Shown one piece after another: positions 41,727 to 52,603 of a stretch of 64,000 bases of DNA (the stretch's first letter is position 1; every line of letters begins with the position of its first letter). Both the position numbers and the translations under genes were made by a program. The stretch spans positions 2,321,795 through 2,385,794 of the forward strand of contig NC_009919.1 of assembly GCF_000002415.2 (NCBI RefSeq). Direction: 5' to 3'. The notes beneath the pieces are model-generated. The model did no database searches. It was not told where the DNA came from and was given only the letters and a program-made list of their open reading frames with translations. This stretch comes from Plasmodium vivax. Lineage: Eukaryota > Apicomplexa > Aconoidasida > Haemosporida > Plasmodiidae.

Positions 41727-43409
41727 GGTGGGGGGAACAACAAACAAGCGCGTGGGGAAAGCGGCAATGCAATGCGTGTGTGTTTGTATGTATGCGCTTA
41801 TCTGCTATGGTTTGTTTTATTTTTTTTTTGGTATATTTTTGGTATTTTTTTGGCATTTTTTTGGCATTTTTTTGGCATTTATTTGGTTTTTTTTCCAACT
41901 GTGAGCGGTTTACCAAGCGGTTAAAAAAAAAAAAAAAAAAGCAAAGTGACAGTCAGGTAAATTCTGCCCGGGAAGCGGCCCCCCGCGCGGACACAGGAGA
42001 AACGCCGCCACTTGTAGACACCCAAGTGAGCACGGGCATGCGGTTGAGGAGGTCCAAATGGGGAAAAGCGAAAAAAAAAAGAAACGAACAAAAATGAACG
42101 GGTGAACGGAAAAACGAAAAAAAAAAGAAACAAAATGAACGAATGGGCGGAAAAAAAAAAATTAGCGACAGCGCTAGCAACAATAAGGACAAACTGGGAA
42201 GCCACACAGAAGACACTTACCCGACCGCAACTTCGCGCGCAAAAGGGAGGACAACAAATGGCGAGCGGCGCCCACGTGGGGCAACCTCCTCCGCTACGCC
42301 ATGCGCGTTGCAAATGTGGGGACGGAACGCGCCAAGTGGGGCCAAACCCAGCCGAGCAAGGCGAGCAAAATAAAACATTTTACAGTTGGATCACATTACA
42401 GCCAAGGCAGGGGAAACAAAGGGGCCTTCATACTTTACATCCTTTCTTTTTACAAACCGTCGCAGTTGTGTTCACCCTATCATGGCGACTTCCCCTCTGT
42501 GATGGGCGCCCCATCAGATGCGCCTCCCCTGTCTTCAAATCTGTAGGGGGGGGAACTCCTCCCTGCGTTTCTGCCCTCCGCCAGCACATTTCCGCGGAGG
42601 CTTCTCTTTCTACTTTCGACTCCCCGCGGGAAAAAAAAAAAAACAGATCGATCCATAAGTGAACCCTTCGATATCGTGCGGATGTGCATATTAGAAAGCG
42701 AGTAAGATTTTTTTTTTTCCCCGCTCCGCATGTTTGCGTATTAACCATGGGGGGGAAAAAAAAAAATCCCCCGATGACAACGTTAATGGAGCGGTTCGTA
42801 TTCCTCCCAAATGTGGCATAAAAAAATTATATTTGAGAGGGAAAAGGAGAAGAGTCGTTCTCGCTGGTTCGAAGCAATTCCCGATCCATGAATGAGGAAA
42901 AAAAAAAAAAAAAAAGTGATAAGTTGTTTAAGTACTGTTCTCTACCCTGTGATACGACTGCTCATCCGAGTTGTATTCCTCGCCTCCCCCCACTATTATG
43001 TGCTCCTCTGGGGGGACAAAAAAATGTTAAAAAAAAAAAGGAAAAGCGCGTAACAAAGCGGGGGAAAAACATTCACATTCAATCTGTTTGCACACCAGAC
43101 AAAGGTATACCCCTTACCGACGGCACACACAAAAAAAAAAAAAAAACGCAGGCAGTAGCCCCCTACAAAGCAGCACATAAACGGGGGTCATCCTTTTAAT
43201 GGAAAAAATTTAACAAACATTTTCCCAAAGGGTGAGAAACAAAGATGGGGGGATGCCAAACTGGAACGGACGCAAGATAAGCACATGTATGACCACTCCA
43301 CGTGTGCGCATGAATTACAGTGGAGTGTATATCCCCCCTGATCTGGCAAAACATAAGCGTATGCCCCTGCTCTCTTAATGCATAAGCGTGTACCCCCCCT
43401 GTGAGCAAC
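41727..43409. promoter_or_regulatory. Divergent intergenic region between VID27 and the TRAPPC12-like gene
   Basis: Starts with TTTTTTTGGCAT repeats (about 41818-41892), then many A-tracts (about 41922-41940, 42898-42915, 43129-43146). AAAATGAACGG(A/G)-type units occur around 42090-42150. No coding region supported. Confidence 0.6.
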
Positions 43410-44609
43410 ATGAGCGAAGGAGAATTCGACCTGCACCCCCTGGAGGAGGGCACACCCATAGGCCGCATCAACCTTGACGAGGAGGTAAATCAAAAAACGA
43501 AAACATACCTGAGCATGTCCCTAAAATACATTCGCGAGAAGAAGCTCAAAAGTTGCGAAGAGTACCTGAGTGGCGTCTTGCCCGCCCTTAAGGACCACCC
43601 ATTTGAACACCTCACTTTGATTACAATAAAGATATACTGCAATTTAAGGCTGCAGAATTACCGCCTCGTTTCCAGTGACCTCAGTTCGGTTGGAAATTTG
43701 GAAAAAGACAGTTACAGATTTGAGCACTTCGCATGGAAATATAAGAAAAAAAGTGGCTCTATGATTCCTTTCCTCCTCCGACTGATTAACTGCTACTACC
43801 CCTACACTCTCAATTTGTACTTCACCTCCTTCGACCGACTCTACCTCCTTATCCTGCATTATGAGGAGTTGCTTCTTCAGTGCACCGCTCCGGTGGGTAG
43901 CACCACCGGGCAGGGCGATGCCTCTTTGGACCACCCCCATACAGAGGTGGCACATGATGGTGAAGTCATCCCAATGGAAGAAACGCGGAAGGTCATCCTG
44001 CACAACATCTCCATCGCGTGCTACGTCCTCTGCGACCTCCTCCTTAAGAAGAATTACATTGAGCAAGCCATCCACCTCCTGAAGGAAAAAATTTTGAGAT
44101 ACGATGCAGGCCACGTTATCACCATCTCTTTGATTGGAAAATTATCTTTGCTTATGGGGACAATCGATTCTGCCGATAGGTCCTTCGCCTTGGTTGAGCA
44201 GCTAACCAGTGGGGGTGGTCCTTCCCAGGATGGAGCGGCACGAGGACACACCTTAACAAATGCATCCTTCCTTAGCCTCTACCTGGAGGATTACCCTTCT
44301 GCACTGAACCAACTCATGGCCATCCCCCCAAATATTCCAGCGGAGCAAAACAGACGAGAGGCGGCCAACGACTACGCCATATACCGCAACAACCTCGCCG
44401 TCACTTACCTCTTTAACAATGACGTGAGCATGTCCATTCAAACTCTGGAAGAGACTATAATGAAGGACCACGGCCATGCGTACCCCTCGCTGGTAAAAAA
44501 TTTGAACCTCTTGTATGAGTTTACCAAGGTGGGAAGTGAGAGGGCACTTAAAATGAGCGAATTCGTGCGGAACAACCTGAGTGAGGAGGTCCGCAGGTTC
44601 TGGCGTTAA
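43410..44609 (+). CDS. TRAPPC12-like TPR protein
   Basis: A 399-residue intronless gene; ATG at 43410 (MSEGEFDLHPLEEG), the GTG three codons earlier being discarded. The protein is mostly paired helices of TPR type: HLTLITIKIYCNLRLQNYR, NISIACYVLCDLLLKKNY and IYRNNLAVTYLFNNDVSMSI. The last of these and the ending TIMKDHGHAYPSLVKNLNLL resemble the C-terminus of TRAPPC12 (NLTTMYEL region), a subunit of the TRAPP III tethering complex that activates Rab1 for ER-to-Golgi and autophagy traffic. No signal peptide or membrane helix. A hydrophilic insert sits around residues 165-190. TRAPPC12 versus another TPR trafficking protein cannot be settled without alignment. Confidence 0.7.
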   Translation: MSEGEFDLHPLEEGTPIGRINLDEEVNQKTKTYLSMSLKYIREKKLKSCEEYLSGVLPALKDHPFEHLTLITIKIYCNLRLQNYRLVSSDLSSVGNLEKDSYRFEHFAWKYKKKSGSMIPFLLRLINCYYPYTLNLYFTSFDRLYLLILHYEELLLQCTAPVGSTTGQGDASLDHPHTEVAHDGEVIPMEETRKVILHNISIACYVLCDLLLKKNYIEQAIHLLKEKILRYDAGHVITISLIGKLSLLMGTIDSADRSFALVEQLTSGGGPSQDGAARGHTLTNASFLSLYLEDYPSALNQLMAIPPNIPAEQNRREAANDYAIYRNNLAVTYLFNNDVSMSIQTLEETIMKDHGHAYPSLVKNLNLLYEFTKVGSERALKMSEFVRNNLSEEVRRFWR

Positions 44610-45540
44610 GGCCGATGCGCCGGGGGGGAGGAAGCTACGTGGAGGAGTCCCCTTACGGGTTTCCTTTTAGAAGTCTCTCTCTTCGCCGCTTCTTCCCTTT
44701 TTTTTTTTTTTTTTTTTTTTTCGTTCCCCCCTGATGGGCCCATACACGGGGCAGATCGACCATCGGTCATGCGAGCGAGCCGGACAAGCTTAACAGAAAA
44801 ACGGTCTGCCTCAGCGGCACGCAGGGCTGCCCGGGAGGGGAAGCAAAAATGTATAAGCATACGTCACTACGTTTTTGTGAAAATCGCTGTGAACCATGCG
44901 AACGGCTGCGGCTGGCGAATGGCTGCTCCTGACGAACGGCTTCTCCTGACGAACGGCTTCTCCTGACGAACGCCGCTGAGTGGATTTCCCCTTTTTTTTT
45001 TTTCTCACCACTCGATCATCCGAAAGTGGGCGCCCCGAGAAAATTGCCCCCCCCGCTCTCTTTACCAAAGGGTTAACAAGGGGCTCATGCGAAACCAAAA
45101 CGGCGACTCTACTGATCGGCTCGACGGGAACACTCAGCATATTTGTTACATGCGCACAAGTGAACGCTGTTCTCGCGAAGCAGTCCACGCAAAGCAGTCC
45201 ACTCCGCTTACCCACACGACAAAGGGAATAGCAGAGAAGTGCCAAAAAAACGAAGTGCGGGTCAACATGCACAAGGCCATCCCGCGTGAAGTACCTGAAC
45301 GGAAAAGCGGAGAAGAAAAACTGGGCGAACAACTTACGCATTGAGCGGCCCCCATAATAAATCGTATTTTCAGAGGCTCCTTTTTCGCCGCGATCCTTCG
45401 CCGCATTTCACTCGTTGCGCTCCTCACGCGCGAGCGCGCCAAAAAGGGGAAGAACGAAGAAGCCCTGCAAAATGACCCCCGCTCAAGCGCAACTCCACTT
45501 ATGAGCAGTAAAAGGCTACCACACCAACCGATAGCCCAAA
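44610..45540. promoter_or_regulatory. Intergenic upstream of the secreted unknown gene
   Basis: Contains a T-tract (about 44699-44721), GACGAACGGCTTCTCCT repeats (about 44917-44972), and the likely promoter and leader of the next gene. No gene seen. Confidence 0.55.
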
Positions 45541-48296
45541 ATGAGTCTCCTCATTTGGGTTTTTCTCCTCCTTTTTTGCTTCCTCTTCCTGCCCCAGCAT
45601 GTTTCCGTTGATGATGGTAAGTGGATCCCACGTTACCGAGTGGGAGGCGCAACCCCATGAGAGGCGCTACCGAGTGAGAGGTGTTACCAAGTGAACAGAT
45701 AAACAGGTTAACCCTCACCGACACTCATCACCCTAAATACATCCCATCACAAATACCCTAAACTCTGAACCCTAAACCCTAAACCTTGAACATAAAACCT
45801 AAACCTTAAAACTAAACCTGAACCCTAACCCTAAACCTGAACCCTAAACCTGAACCCTAACCCTAAACATGAACCCTAAACCTGAACCCTAAACCTGAAC
45901 CCTAAACCTGAACCCTAAACCCTAAAACTGAACCCTAAACCCTAAACCCTAACCCTAAACTGGAACCGTAAAACCCTAAACCCTAAAAAAGAACCCTAAA
46001 CCCTAACCCTAAACCTGAACCCTAAACCATAAACTAGAACCCTAAACCTGAACCCTAAACCATAAACTAGAACCCTAAACCCTGAACCCCTAACCCTAAC
46101 CATAAACCCTAATACTAAACCTGAACCCTAACCCTAAACCTGAACCCTAACCCTAAACCTGAAACCTAAACCCTAAAACTGAACCCTAAACCCTAAAATC
46201 TGAACCCTAAACCCTAAACCCTAAACCTAAACCCTAAACCTAAACCCTAAACCCTAAAACGGAACCCTAAAACTGAACCCTAAACCCTAAACCTACTTCT
46301 CACCACCCACACTACTTCCACCCCCCCTAGGCATCTTCAAAAGCCGGGTGCTGAACCCGTTCCACTACAAGCGGGAGAAGAAGCGCATAATGAAGCACGT
46401 GAACTCGCTGGCGTTCCTGTACAACGAGTTTAAGAACAACGTGGAGGACCTGGAGAAGACGTACGAGAACTTCCTCAAGGCGTTGAAGGTGTCCAAGGAG
46501 ACAGAAGAAAGGTTGCTCAAGATGAATGATAACAAAACAGCTAGCTTCATAAGCGAAATGGAAGACCTCAAAAGTGAGTATGATGTGTTTAAAGATTCAA
46601 TCGAGGAAAATCTGAACAACAAAAAAAATGAGTTTAACAAAACTTTGAAAACGACCATTGAGGGATTCTTCCAGAACTCCGTGAAGGAGCTAAAAGGGAT
46701 CAGCAAGTACATTCGTTACATAAATTTAAATGCAACCAATTTGCACAAAATCGTGTCGAGCATATTCTCCAAGGCCATGAATTTAAGTGACATCTACGAG
46801 CAGAACATTAACCATATTTACGAAATTGGGAAGGAGTACTACCGGATGAAGTTAACTACACTAAATCATTTGCTCGCTTTGGAGTACGAGCAGTACAACA
46901 AGACACTGGGGTTCATTTCTAATGAGAAATATTTGGACAACTTCTCAGACGTATTTTACATTGAAATGTTAAAAAATTATTTAAAAAATTCGACCCAAAA
47001 AACGGTAATGATTGATTTGTCAAACATCCTGGAGAGGCATTCCTTCCATGAGCTCTCCCACTTCTTTAACATTTTCTTGAAGTCCTTCCAAAAGGGAGTT
47101 ATCATTTACGTCATCAACAGAGTAGACACCAACTACCACAACAACAAAATGATATTTATAGAATATTTCAAGTTGTACGAGTTAGTGCACTATATAAAGG
47201 CTAATTATGGCGACCTAAAAATCGATTTTATAGAAATTCACGTCTTCAATATGTACATCTCCGTTTTTGTAAATGCCAATGGGATTTTGTACCACGTCAA
47301 CTACGAGTACTTCCTCGACGCGCACTCCGTCACCCTCTACAACGCCTACAACTACGGCTACTTCTTCACCAACCAGAAGATCCCCGATGATGCTTCCCCC
47401 GCTAGCAGCGCTGATGGGAAGGACCCTTCGAATGGAAGTGATAATAAACCGGGCGCCACCCCCGGGGGAGAGAAGGCTGCTATTACCCCCCCTGAGGAAC
47501 GCATATACGTACTCTACGTAGGCAGTCGTGTCGTGCAAGACAACTGCATCATGTACAATCGAGAGGATATGATCGAATTTAAAAAGGGAAACGCTTACAA
47601 GATTATTCAGCAGAACAAGTTTAACTCTCACGACTCCTTCTTCAACATCTTCCTGCTCAAGCTCGAGTCCGAATATAATTTCTACAACCAGTTCCTCAGC
47701 AGCGAGCACGACCACCTCTACCGCTTCTCCGTGCACAACTGCAGCATGATTCTCACCTACGACTCCCTCGCCAAGTTCAACATCCCCCACGAGAAGTTCA
47801 CCCCCCACTTTAAGTGAGCGCCAGCGGCACTGTATGCCTGCCCTACGTCAAACTGGGCATACGCTGCTACACACCGATGCGTTATCACACCGCTGTACCT
47901 CGCTACACACCGATACACACCAATGCGTTATCACACCGCTACTCACCGCTCCCCCCCCCCCGCAGAGACGTGTACACGCTGATCATCATCTACCCCGGCA
48001 GCAACATCAGCTCCATGTGCAGCCTCTTCAGCAACTACATCTTCCGCGAGTCCGTTTACAACCTGCGGAAGGAGCAGTCCAACGTGCTGGAGATCTACGC
48101 GGAGAAGAAAAAACTCACCATGCTGGTCAACAACAAAACGAAGAACTACTACGCCAACCTCGACAACAAGAAGAAGGACGAGCCCCTGGAGACCAGCCTC
48201 CTCAAAATGAAGAGCTGCCTCAAGCAGTACGCCAGGAGCAACTACGACGACTACTTCGATTACCTGAACATCATTTATTTTGTGTCCTCCGATTAG
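45541..48296 (+). CDS. Secreted Plasmodium protein of unknown function, three exons
   Basis: Exons 45541-45616, 46331-47813, 47966-48296; 629 residues. Exon 1 is essentially a signal peptide (MSLLIWVFLLLFCFLFLPQH) and ends at a strong GTAAGT donor. Intron 1 (714 bases) consists mainly of telomere-like repeats and ends CCCCCCCTAG. The second intron starts inside what looks like a TGA stop (CACTTTAA|GTGAGC) and resumes at GACGTGTACACGCTGATC, extending the protein by 110 residues. After the signal comes a basic stretch (KREKKRIMKH) and about 130 residues of predicted coiled coil. An alpha/beta-looking region follows (KTVMIDLSNILERHSFHEL, GVIIYVINRVDTNY) and a short glycine/serine insert near base 47400-47480. 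I do not recognise a domain. With a signal peptide and no other membrane helix, it enters the secretory pathway; destination is unknown. Confidence 0.8.
45731..46293 (+). repeat. Interstitial telomere-like repeat array inside an intron
   Basis: About 560 bases of degenerate CCCTAAA, CCCTGAA and CCTAACC units. These are the C-rich strand of the Plasmodium telomere repeat GGGTT(T/C)A. Variant units (AAACTAGAA, AAACGGAA, CCATAAA) interrupt runs of perfect ones. The array lies wholly within the first intron of the secreted-protein gene. Confidence 0.95.
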
Positions 48297-48885
48297 TTGG
48301 GCGTCGCCCCCGCTCAGAAGAACAGGCCGCTCAGCACGACGAGGCCGCTCAGCAGAACGAGGCCGCGCACCCCCATTTGTATTTCTACCCTTAACCAACC
48401 CCGTGTGATGTTTGTTTTTTTTTTTCCCTTTTTTCGTGCACCCCCCTGGGGACCGCCCCCTTTTCAATGCAGACCCTTTTGTCCCGTCTTCACTTACCCC
48501 GTGCAGTTTTGCCCAACCGTATGTTGTACCATTCGTTCGACGCCACCCACCTTTTTGCTTGTTCAATTTTTTTTTTTTTTTTTTGTGATTTTCACCAAAG
48601 TGAGGAAACAACTCGTTAAGGCGAAACAAAACATGTTGACATTTTTGTGACAAAACAGGAGCATTGTGTTGGTAAGGGGGCCCCACTTTTGCGCGCGGTG
48701 ATGGGGCGGATTGCTCGAAAGGGGCACACACTGGGGAGGGCAACAACGAGGTGTAGTACGTGGCATGAACGGAGCATGCATACAGCATATACAAAGCATA
48801 TACGCAACATATATGAAGCATGCACACAGCATACGCACAGCATATACGCAGCGTGCGCGCCTCCCCCCCGTAATATCACACCACG
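48297..48885. other. Intergenic, tail-to-tail
   Basis: Between convergent stop codons. GCTCAGCA(C/G)AACGAGGCC repeats just after the first stop (about 48311-48366), two T-tracts (about 48412-48427, 48569-48584) and ACACAGCATATACGC-type repeats (about 48779-48855). No gene seen. Confidence 0.6.
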
Positions 48886-49737
48886 TCACTTTTGCGCTCC
48901 CGCGGAAAGGAAGACAAACACCTTGACCACCCCGTCTCTGTGCTCGTAACGAATCCTCTCCTGCTGAATCGGCTTCATGAAAAAGTAGCTCCGCACAAAG
49001 TAGCCCCCCCTGATTTCGTGGGAGTAATAATTGGCAAACCTGTGAGCATCGTATGGGATTTTCCTGCCAGATATAGTAACATAATTATTGCTTGAGGAAA
49101 TGTTAAAGTTTTGTAATTCTCCTGAAATGAAAAAATAAAACACAACCTTCTCGTCATCGTACAGGATGTTCACAGGGGGGACAAAATTCGCTGGGCTGGA
49201 TGACTGGGGGGATTTTATTTCCTCTATGAAGTCACATTTTTTTATTTCTCCCTGCCTCTTCTTTTGGCGTGGAATATCCGGTGTGCACATCTGGATGGGG
49301 GTGCTTGGAATGGGCTCCGCTTCAATCGGGTGATGCTTCTGATCGTTGGAGGTGCCCCTTTTGTCCCGTCTGCGTCGGGTGCCTCCCGGGCTGTCCCCTG
49401 AGTCGGCAGACCTGTCTGGCGTACCCCCTTTGTGCGTTTTCTTATTCTTGTGCATGCTTCGCTGCTGTAGTGGGGCACCTCCCGCGTCATCCCTACAGAT
49501 GTTATTTCTCTCCACCTGGTGAGTGTACTCCACTGCTAGGTGGCTATCAGCATGTCCGCTGTTTCCACCATCCTGTGCGTCACATGGTAACTTCCCATGT
49601 TCACCAATTTTAAAAGGCTGGAAGTTTTCATAAACAGACGGGTCGAACGAGTCGTCCAAAACCAGTTCGTGCCAATTCAAGTCGTAGAAAACCTTTTCCG
49701 TGTTCAGGTTTTTTTTGAGGATTTCAATTTCGTCCAT
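48886..49737 (-). CDS. HSP20 / alpha-crystallin-domain protein
   Basis: A 283-residue intronless gene; ATG at 49737 (MDEIEILKKNLNTEKV), with a TTG eight codons above rejected as start. The first 180 residues are polar and probably disordered (NKKTHKGGTPDRSADSGD). The C-terminal 95 residues form an alpha-crystallin-like beta sandwich: DDEKVVFYFFISGELQNFNI, YVTISGRK, GGYFVRSYFFMKPIQQERI and DGVVKVFVFLSAG. The RGGYFVRSYFF segment corresponds to the conserved GxFxRxFxLP region of small heat-shock proteins. The protein ends right after the last strand, with no IXI-type tail, so classical oligomer formation is doubtful. Likely a cytosolic chaperone or an adaptor using the fold; p23/CS-type folds are an alternative. 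Confidence 0.78.
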   Translation of the reverse strand: MDEIEILKKNLNTEKVFYDLNWHELVLDDSFDPSVYENFQPFKIGEHGKLPCDAQDGGNSGHADSHLAVEYTHQVERNNICRDDAGGAPLQQRSMHKNKKTHKGGTPDRSADSGDSPGGTRRRRDKRGTSNDQKHHPIEAEPIPSTPIQMCTPDIPRQKKRQGEIKKCDFIEEIKSPQSSSPANFVPPVNILYDDEKVVFYFFISGELQNFNISSSNNYVTISGRKIPYDAHRFANYYSHEIRGGYFVRSYFFMKPIQQERIRYEHRDGVVKVFVFLSAGAQK

Positions 49738-50375
49738 TTGGTCAAGGGGTAAAGTGGACAACTAGTGGGGGAGAGGCAATAAAGCGAAGCGCTGCTTTGT
49801 GTGAATTTTTTTTTTTTTTTTTTTTTTTTTTTCTTCAGCCCCCCTTAAACGGTTCACTTTTTTTCTGACCCGTTCAGGCAAATTTTGTCTCTCCCCCTTA
49901 GCGTATAATGCCCACCTCACAATGAAGGGGAATCCCCAATTTTGTGACTGTCCACGTGAAGGGGATGCTTCTCTGAGGAGGCTGCAACTTATGTTCGGAG
50001 TGAAAAACGAAAAGTCGCTCAACGGTCAGTGGTCTACCCGCAGGACAATCAATTGAGTTGGCAACTCAGTCAGTGGGTATAAATAATAAGCAAAAAAAAA
50101 ACGTACAAATGGGACGGAGGATGAAAAAAGAGGAGTATATCTTTATGTAGAGTCCCCTTTAAACAATCAAACAGGAGTGACCAATCGCCCGCGAGTGCGC
50201 AACTTCTACTTGAGGACAACGGAAAGGACAAACGGACAAGGCAATTTACGTGCAACTTGCATTCAACGGAAAAACGACAAAGCGGAAAAAATGTGCTTTT
50301 CCTCTCATTTTTTTTAGCAACATGCGCGGAGAGGGCGCAGCATTTAGGGGTTGAGAAAAAGGGGAAAAATGAAAA

Positions 50376-50518
50376 AAAGACGGAATAGGAAAATAAGGCG
50401 GAATAGGAAAATAAGGCGGAATAGGAAAATAAGGCGGAATAGGAAAAAAAGGGGAAATAGGAAAAAAAGGGAAATAGGAAAAAAAGGGAAATAGGAAAAA
50501 AAGGGAAATAGGAAAACT
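50376..50518. repeat. Two nested purine-rich tandem arrays
   Basis: About four 18-base GGAATAGGAAAATAAGGC units, changing into about four 15-16-base AAAAAAGGGAAATAGG units, then a poly-T tract. Strongly purine on one strand. Confidence 0.88.
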
Positions 50519-50559
50519 CTTTTTTTTTTTTTTTTTTTTCGTAAGTTGGCAAGATATTC

Positions 50560-50930
50560 CTACAATGCTGTTTTGCTACGCTTCGCTGTTATTTTTTTTT
50601 TTTGCTGTTTTTTTTCCTTGCCTTTTTTTTCCCTTCTTTTCGCACTTTTTCCAATTTGCACGAAGCGAGGGGAATGCGGCACTGCTGCGGAGTGTCCCTC
50701 ATCCCCCACCCATACCCACGTGTGGACAAACAGGGGAACCAAAAAATATGCCCCCCGTGTGGACGTATGCATACCTACGTACGTCCCTTTTTCGCATTAA
50801 TTCTGCGGCGAAGCAACCCAGACAAGTAGCGTCCCCCCTCTGGAAACGTTTCCCACTCCTGAGCATTTCTCCGGCGCAACTGTTGCACACGCGTCCTAGC
50901 CCCCACCCTACCTGATCTGGAGTTATTCAT
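50560..50930 (-). CDS. Doubtful two-exon lysine-rich mini-gene (47 residues)
   Basis: ATG at 50930, exon 1 50912-50930 ending TCAG|GTAGGG; exon 2 50560-50684 after CCGCAG. Joined product starts MNNSRSAVPHSPRFVQIGKS and then is lysine-rich (KRREKKGKEKKQQKKK) to a TAG. Both splice sites match local usage and phase is kept. However, the lysine run is simply the complement of poly-T sequence, and I recognise no family. Could be chance. Confidence 0.22.
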
Positions 50931-51863
50931 TTTGCTGAGCTTCACGTCAAAAATATTAAATTGCGCGCAAGCCGCGCTTGGGGGGAACCCTTATAAGCGC
51001 ATCATAATTTCGCAGGTGCAAGTTTCGAGGGGGTCCTTTCTAGCCAATGTTCTGCACGCATGCCGTGCTGTGCTGTGATGCGCTTTACTGTGCAGCACTA
51101 TGTTGTATTTTATTTTGTCACTATTTTTTTTTTTCTTTTTTTTTTTTCTCTCCAACCCCATTTACAATACTATGTGCGTATTAACACGGCAACATGGCGC
51201 ACCTGTGCCACTCCGCTCACGTTTGCAACCCAAATATGCGTGCCCTGTTTTCCTTTCCTCGTAAAAAGGCGGAAGACGATTCACCTGAAGGGGTATAACT
51301 CATATGTACGTGCTGCCCAACGGATTGCATCCCTCAGGGATAGAACGTCAAGCAGTTGGACTTGCAACCTTTGCGCACGCATACAGCTCAGTGTGGGCAT
51401 TTCAAGTGGCACCCATGGTTATCTGGCAAAACGGGAGTTTCAATTTCACGAAAAGGTCAGGTTAAGAAGGAGGAAGGGAAGACACGGTAAAAATAAGGCA
51501 GTGGCGCGGGGAAATCGCACCGGATGGGCATATCCTCAAGTACGCATAAAAACTTGCGTTGTTTTGCCGCCAAATAGGATAAATGAGAAAAAAAAAAAAT
51601 AATATATATATATATAGATAGATAGACATACATTGACAGATAGAGGCTCAGGCGCAGGGTGCACACATGTGAAGGCTACACGCAGGTGCGCACTTTTTCA
51701 AAAAAAAAAAAAAAAAAAAAAAAGGCCAAGTTATTACCCATAAAATAAAGGGATACTCAAAAATGGGTCAGCACTACGGGGGTATCATCCCTTCTAGTGG
51801 CATTTTTCCTCAACGTAGAAACGAAATAAGGGCCCTCCCCCCCCTCTTGGTGTATCTCCCCAA

Positions 51864-52603
51864 CTACAAATTCTTCTCAACGCTGAGATTAACTCCCCGT
51901 ATGTTGCATTCCGAACGATCTGTAATTTCGGATATGTCAGAAAAGTGCGTCTTGTTCTTGTCAACGGTAGTTGGTCCGCCCATCTTGTGAACCCCCGTAT
52001 AGGTAGACTTGTCATCATGGAACCTGACATTGGCAGCTTTGGTCCCATAAAGGATTGGCCCACTGGAAGCTTCATTGCATAGTTTTTCTACAAACTGGTC
52101 ATAATCCAACTTGTGCTTGTCTACCAAATGTTTTACTGCTTCAACAAACTGGTCATAGTTAATTCGCTTGGCTCCTTTCGCTTTAACCTTGGCGAATGTG
52201 AGGTCCGCATCAACGGCGGTCAGTTTTTTGCTCAGCAATTCTGAGAAAGGGGTAAAACAGGGGAGAAAAAAAGAGGCAGTTATGTGAGTCTTCCCACTGG
52301 GATATATGGCAATTTTTGCATTAAAAGGGGGAGCAAACAGGTACAACAAAATGGGACAAAAAAAAAAAAAAAAATCTGCGCAACTTTTTACCCCCTTGCG
52401 TGAACACATGCCAACCGCTCCTGAGAAGAGGAGCATATTCACATGGCACGCATTACATATGCACACTTTCACACACTAAGGATAACCCCCTCCGGGGAAA
52501 TCCTCTTTCTGAATGCCTTACTAGCGTCCTTCAAAATTTTTACGAAAGTTCTGCTGTCCATATCAGCCTCGTTCTTGGTGTATATGTAGAAGGCGTTTTC
52601 CAT
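51864..52603 (-). CDS. Short TPPP / p25-alpha family protein, two exons
   Basis: Exon 1 52522-52603 (MENAFYIYTKNEADMDSRTF), exon 2 51864-52240; 152 residues. Joining at A|GTAAGG and CTCAG gives KILKDAK-LLSKKLTAVD. The p25-alpha signature is clear: VDADLTFAKVKAKGAKRINY (tubulin-polymerisation promoting proteins have VDIVFSKVKGKSARVINY), followed by the FVEAVKHL helix and the KSTYTGVHKMGG motif matching TSKYTGSHKERF. It lacks both the long disordered N-terminus of animal TPPP and the DCX domain of apicortin, so it is the short type. TPPPs bundle and stabilise microtubules; the Plasmodium family member is linked to the male gamete axoneme, which fits with CFAP61 elsewhere in the window though the two are not adjacent. 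Confidence 0.9.

Larger units (their letters stand above)
49738..51863. promoter_or_regulatory. 2.1 kb intergenic between HSP20 and TPPP genes
   Basis: Carries the HSP20 promoter and TPPP 3' UTR. It contains T-tracts (about 49807-49832, 50519-50539), an A-tract (about 51702-51723) and a TATATA/GATA stretch (about 51600-51630). A repeat array and one weak mini-gene candidate are listed separately; otherwise nothing is recognised. Confidence 0.5.

Noticed and set aside
47811..47816. TGA as the stop of the secreted protein
   Set aside because: The TGA overlaps a GTGAGC donor and a 331-base in-phase exon with ordered sequence follows after CGCAG.
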